In this document: positions 5,527-7,205 of the stretch, piece by piece
Position numbering within the stretch: position 1 is the first letter of the stretch
Layout: the number at the start of each line of letters is the position of its first letter
DNA from: CAZADH01 sp964483805
Lineage (GTDB): Bacteria; Muiribacteriota; Ozemobacteria; Ozemobacterales; Ozemobacteraceae
Length of the DNA stretch: 7,205 nt
Assembly: GCA_964483805.1 (NCBI GenBank)
Contig: CAZADH010000304.1
Location: 1 to 7,205, forward strand
Direction: 5' to 3'
Notes under the pieces: generated by a model
Database searches by the model: none
What the model was told of the DNA's origin: nothing
Seen by the model: the letters and a program-made list of their open reading frames with translations, nothing else
Translations under genes and position numbers: made by a program

Positions 5527-7205
5527 ATGAAACGCCTGCTCACCACCTTCGCGCTGCTGTTGGCACTGTTCGTTGCCGGTCCGGGGTTCGGCGCCGACAT
5601 GCGGCGCGACGCGGCCGACGCGGCGCAGCACTACCGGCCCGTCGGCGAGTGGACCGGCCACTTGGTGCTAGCGAAACCCGATCAACGGGACCCGGCCGGC
5701 GGCGTGCTCATCCGCCTCGAGAACACACCGAACCCCGAACTCACCGGCAGACTGGTGTGGTTGCGTTGGGACTGCGCGCTGCCCTGGAACCGCTGGTTCC
5801 AGACCCTGCGCTACGACGTGACCATCGACCCCAAGCGGCTCGAGAAGGCGCTGGCCGACGGACTCAACCCGCCGGTCGCACTCAACGGCTGGAAGCGAGT
5901 CAGCCCGCTCGAGTCGCTGGCCGGCGCTCGCCCGGGCGACATGACGGTATTGTTGAAGAACCCGACATTGAAAGACGATGTATTGCTCGTTACCGAAGAA
6001 CCGGTGCAGATCTGCGGGCGGCAGATGGCGCTGGTTCGTTTTGTCGAGCCGGGCGCGGGCGACACCTACCGGGTCGCTCACTACGATCCGGCGGCCGGCG
6101 ATTTCACCGGGCCGGTCGAGACCGTGCGGGTGCCGCGCTCCTTCTTCAGTCGGGCCAACACACCGATTGCACGGTCGTCGACCGTCGACATCGAGAAGTC
6201 GCCCCTCAATCGCGACGGTTGGTATCTCTACGGTCGATCCACCGACGGCGCGTTCGCGATCGAGGCCCTCGAGCCGCGCGCCATGATGCGACTCGAAGCC
6301 GATCGCACCGTGTCGGGGCGCGACGCGGTGAAGAACTACATCAAGCACGAGCACTTCGCCGATCTCGACTTCGGGACCACCCGGGTGACCGAGCTGCTGC
6401 CGGATCGCGATCATCGCTGGCGCGAAGGCGACCACGGCCTGCTCATCCATTGCTTCGGGTGGCGCGAACACCCCGACGAAAAGGGCGGCAAGATGCCGTT
6501 CGGGCTGGTCACCGGCCACTTTGCGTTCGGCATCGCCCAGGTCGTCACCTGCCCGTTCACCGGCGAACCGCGGTGGGATCTCGAGTATCGACAGCAATAC
6601 GCGCACAACCGCGAAGGCATCGTGGCGGGTTCGTCGAAGTGGCACTGCTACGCCGGCAGCCTGCAGCGCGGCTGGATGTACACCATCCCGATCTCCGACA
6701 CCGTCATTCGCATTCCCGAACTCGAGCCGTACGACTTCAACGGCTGGCAGGTCCGCCCCTGGAGCGGCCTGGGTCGCGAGTTCGAGAAGATGCAGGCGCT
6801 CTACCGCACCGGTGCCGGCTCCGGAATCTCGAGCGTGCGGCCCGACATCTCGTGCGTGCAGGATTCGCATTGCGCGCTGTTCTCTGCCCTGCGCGTCTTC
6901 GAAGAGACGATCGCAAAGACCGGCAAGGTCAAGGAGTGGGTCAACGGCAGCGGCAAGAACAACGACGAGGTGAAGCGGTATCTGCGTCTGCTGCTGCTGG
7001 TCCGCCAGGTCAAACAGTCGATCACCGCCTTCGGCCTGGCCCAGGGCAACTGGCGCGAGTTCGTGAGCAGTCCGCTGGCGACCCGGCACCCGAACGCTGT
7101 CGCCTCGGTCGTGAACGCCCTGTTGTCACGCAACTCGGTGTTTCCGCGCAAGGGCAACGACAACCTGCAGTGCATCGGCGCCGACCTGGGTTACCCGATG
7201 TGGAG
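5527..7205 (+). CDS. Exported protein resembling the N-terminal region of CPBP/CAAX (Abi)-protease proteins, 3'-partial
   Basis: The frame runs 559 codons with no stop before the window ends. Residues 1-22 or so are a signal peptide (MKRLLTTFALLLALFVAG). The body matches, from memory, the long N-terminal region of cyanobacterial proteins annotated as CPBP-family intramembrane (abortive infection/CAAX) proteases. The shared blocks in order are VSPLESLAGARP (125-136), EEPVQICGR, DIEKSPLNRDGWYLYG (221-236), a WREGDHGLLIHCFG block, TGHFAFG (329-335) with His331, YAHNREGIVAG (358-368), RGWMY, YRTGAG and CVQDSHCALF (443-452). The final LSRNSVFPRKGNDNL also fits the same region. In those relatives the membrane protease follows; here it would lie beyond the window, so it may be present, absent or a separate gene. 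The domain's own activity is unknown. Gene 4 ends 167 bp upstream. Confidence 0.75.
   Translation, partial: MKRLLTTFALLLALFVAGPGFGADMRRDAADAAQHYRPVGEWTGHLVLAKPDQRDPAGGVLIRLENTPNPELTGRLVWLRWDCALPWNRWFQTLRYDVTIDPKRLEKALADGLNPPVALNGWKRVSPLESLAGARPGDMTVLLKNPTLKDDVLLVTEEPVQICGRQMALVRFVEPGAGDTYRVAHYDPAAGDFTGPVETVRVPRSFFSRANTPIARSSTVDIEKSPLNRDGWYLYGRSTDGAFAIEALEPRAMMRLEADRTVSGRDAVKNYIKHEHFADLDFGTTRVTELLPDRDHRWREGDHGLLIHCFGWREHPDEKGGKMPFGLVTGHFAFGIAQVVTCPFTGEPRWDLEYRQQYAHNREGIVAGSSKWHCYAGSLQRGWMYTIPISDTVIRIPELEPYDFNGWQVRPWSGLGREFEKMQALYRTGAGSGISSVRPDISCVQDSHCALFSALRVFEETIAKTGKVKEWVNGSGKNNDEVKRYLRLLLLVRQVKQSITAFGLAQGNWREFVSSPLATRHPNAVASVVNALLSRNSVFPRKGNDNLQCIGADLGYPMW

Noticed and set aside
5668..7089. 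473-codon open frame on the - strand
   Set aside because: It lies opposite gene 5, which has a Shine-Dalgarno site, a signal peptide and recognisable family blocks. The antisense product has low-complexity composition without motifs, as expected in GC-rich DNA.

Overview
The window is GC-rich DNA carrying five consecutive protein genes, all on the + strand, with Shine-Dalgarno sites before the later ones and long non-coding shadow frames typical of high GC. The four genes whose starts are visible each begin with an Sec-type signal peptide ending in an AxA-like site. The first is cut at its 5' side but belongs to a periplasmic domain family. This points to a Gram-negative bacterium, probably proteobacterial, though nothing here fixes a genus. 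No tRNA, rRNA, CRISPR array, transposase or integrase was seen.

Layout: (1) 1-792, 5'-partial DUF4105 / Lnb N-terminal-type protein with a conserved Cys and His. (2) 804-2021, a nicotinate-nucleotide adenylyltransferase (NadD)-like nucleotidyltransferase fused to a signal peptide, with an altered HxGH motif and an unrecognised C-terminal domain of about 170 residues. (3) 2092-3294, an unrecognised exported protein with a Gly/Ala-rich hydrophobic segment. (4) 3506-5359, an exported protein with the DxKxxN and DxG-type signature of a kinase-like fold. (5) 5527 to the window end, a 3'-truncated exported protein that resembles the N-terminal region of cyanobacterial proteins carrying a CPBP/CAAX (Abi) protease domain.

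Genes 1 and 2 are 11 bp apart and 2 and 3 are 70 bp apart, so they look like one transcription unit. Gaps of 211 bp before gene 4 and 167 bp before gene 5 hold short direct and inverted repeats and could contain additional promoters or attenuators. No confident sigma-70 promoter or intrinsic terminator was found.

Taken together the locus looks like an uncharacterised cell-envelope system. It pairs a nucleotidyltransferase fold, a kinase-like fold and a Cys/His transferase or peptidase-like fold, all apparently sent across the inner membrane, where free ATP is not expected. The membership is read from the sequence; family assignments rest on remembered motifs; the idea that the proteins work together is inference.
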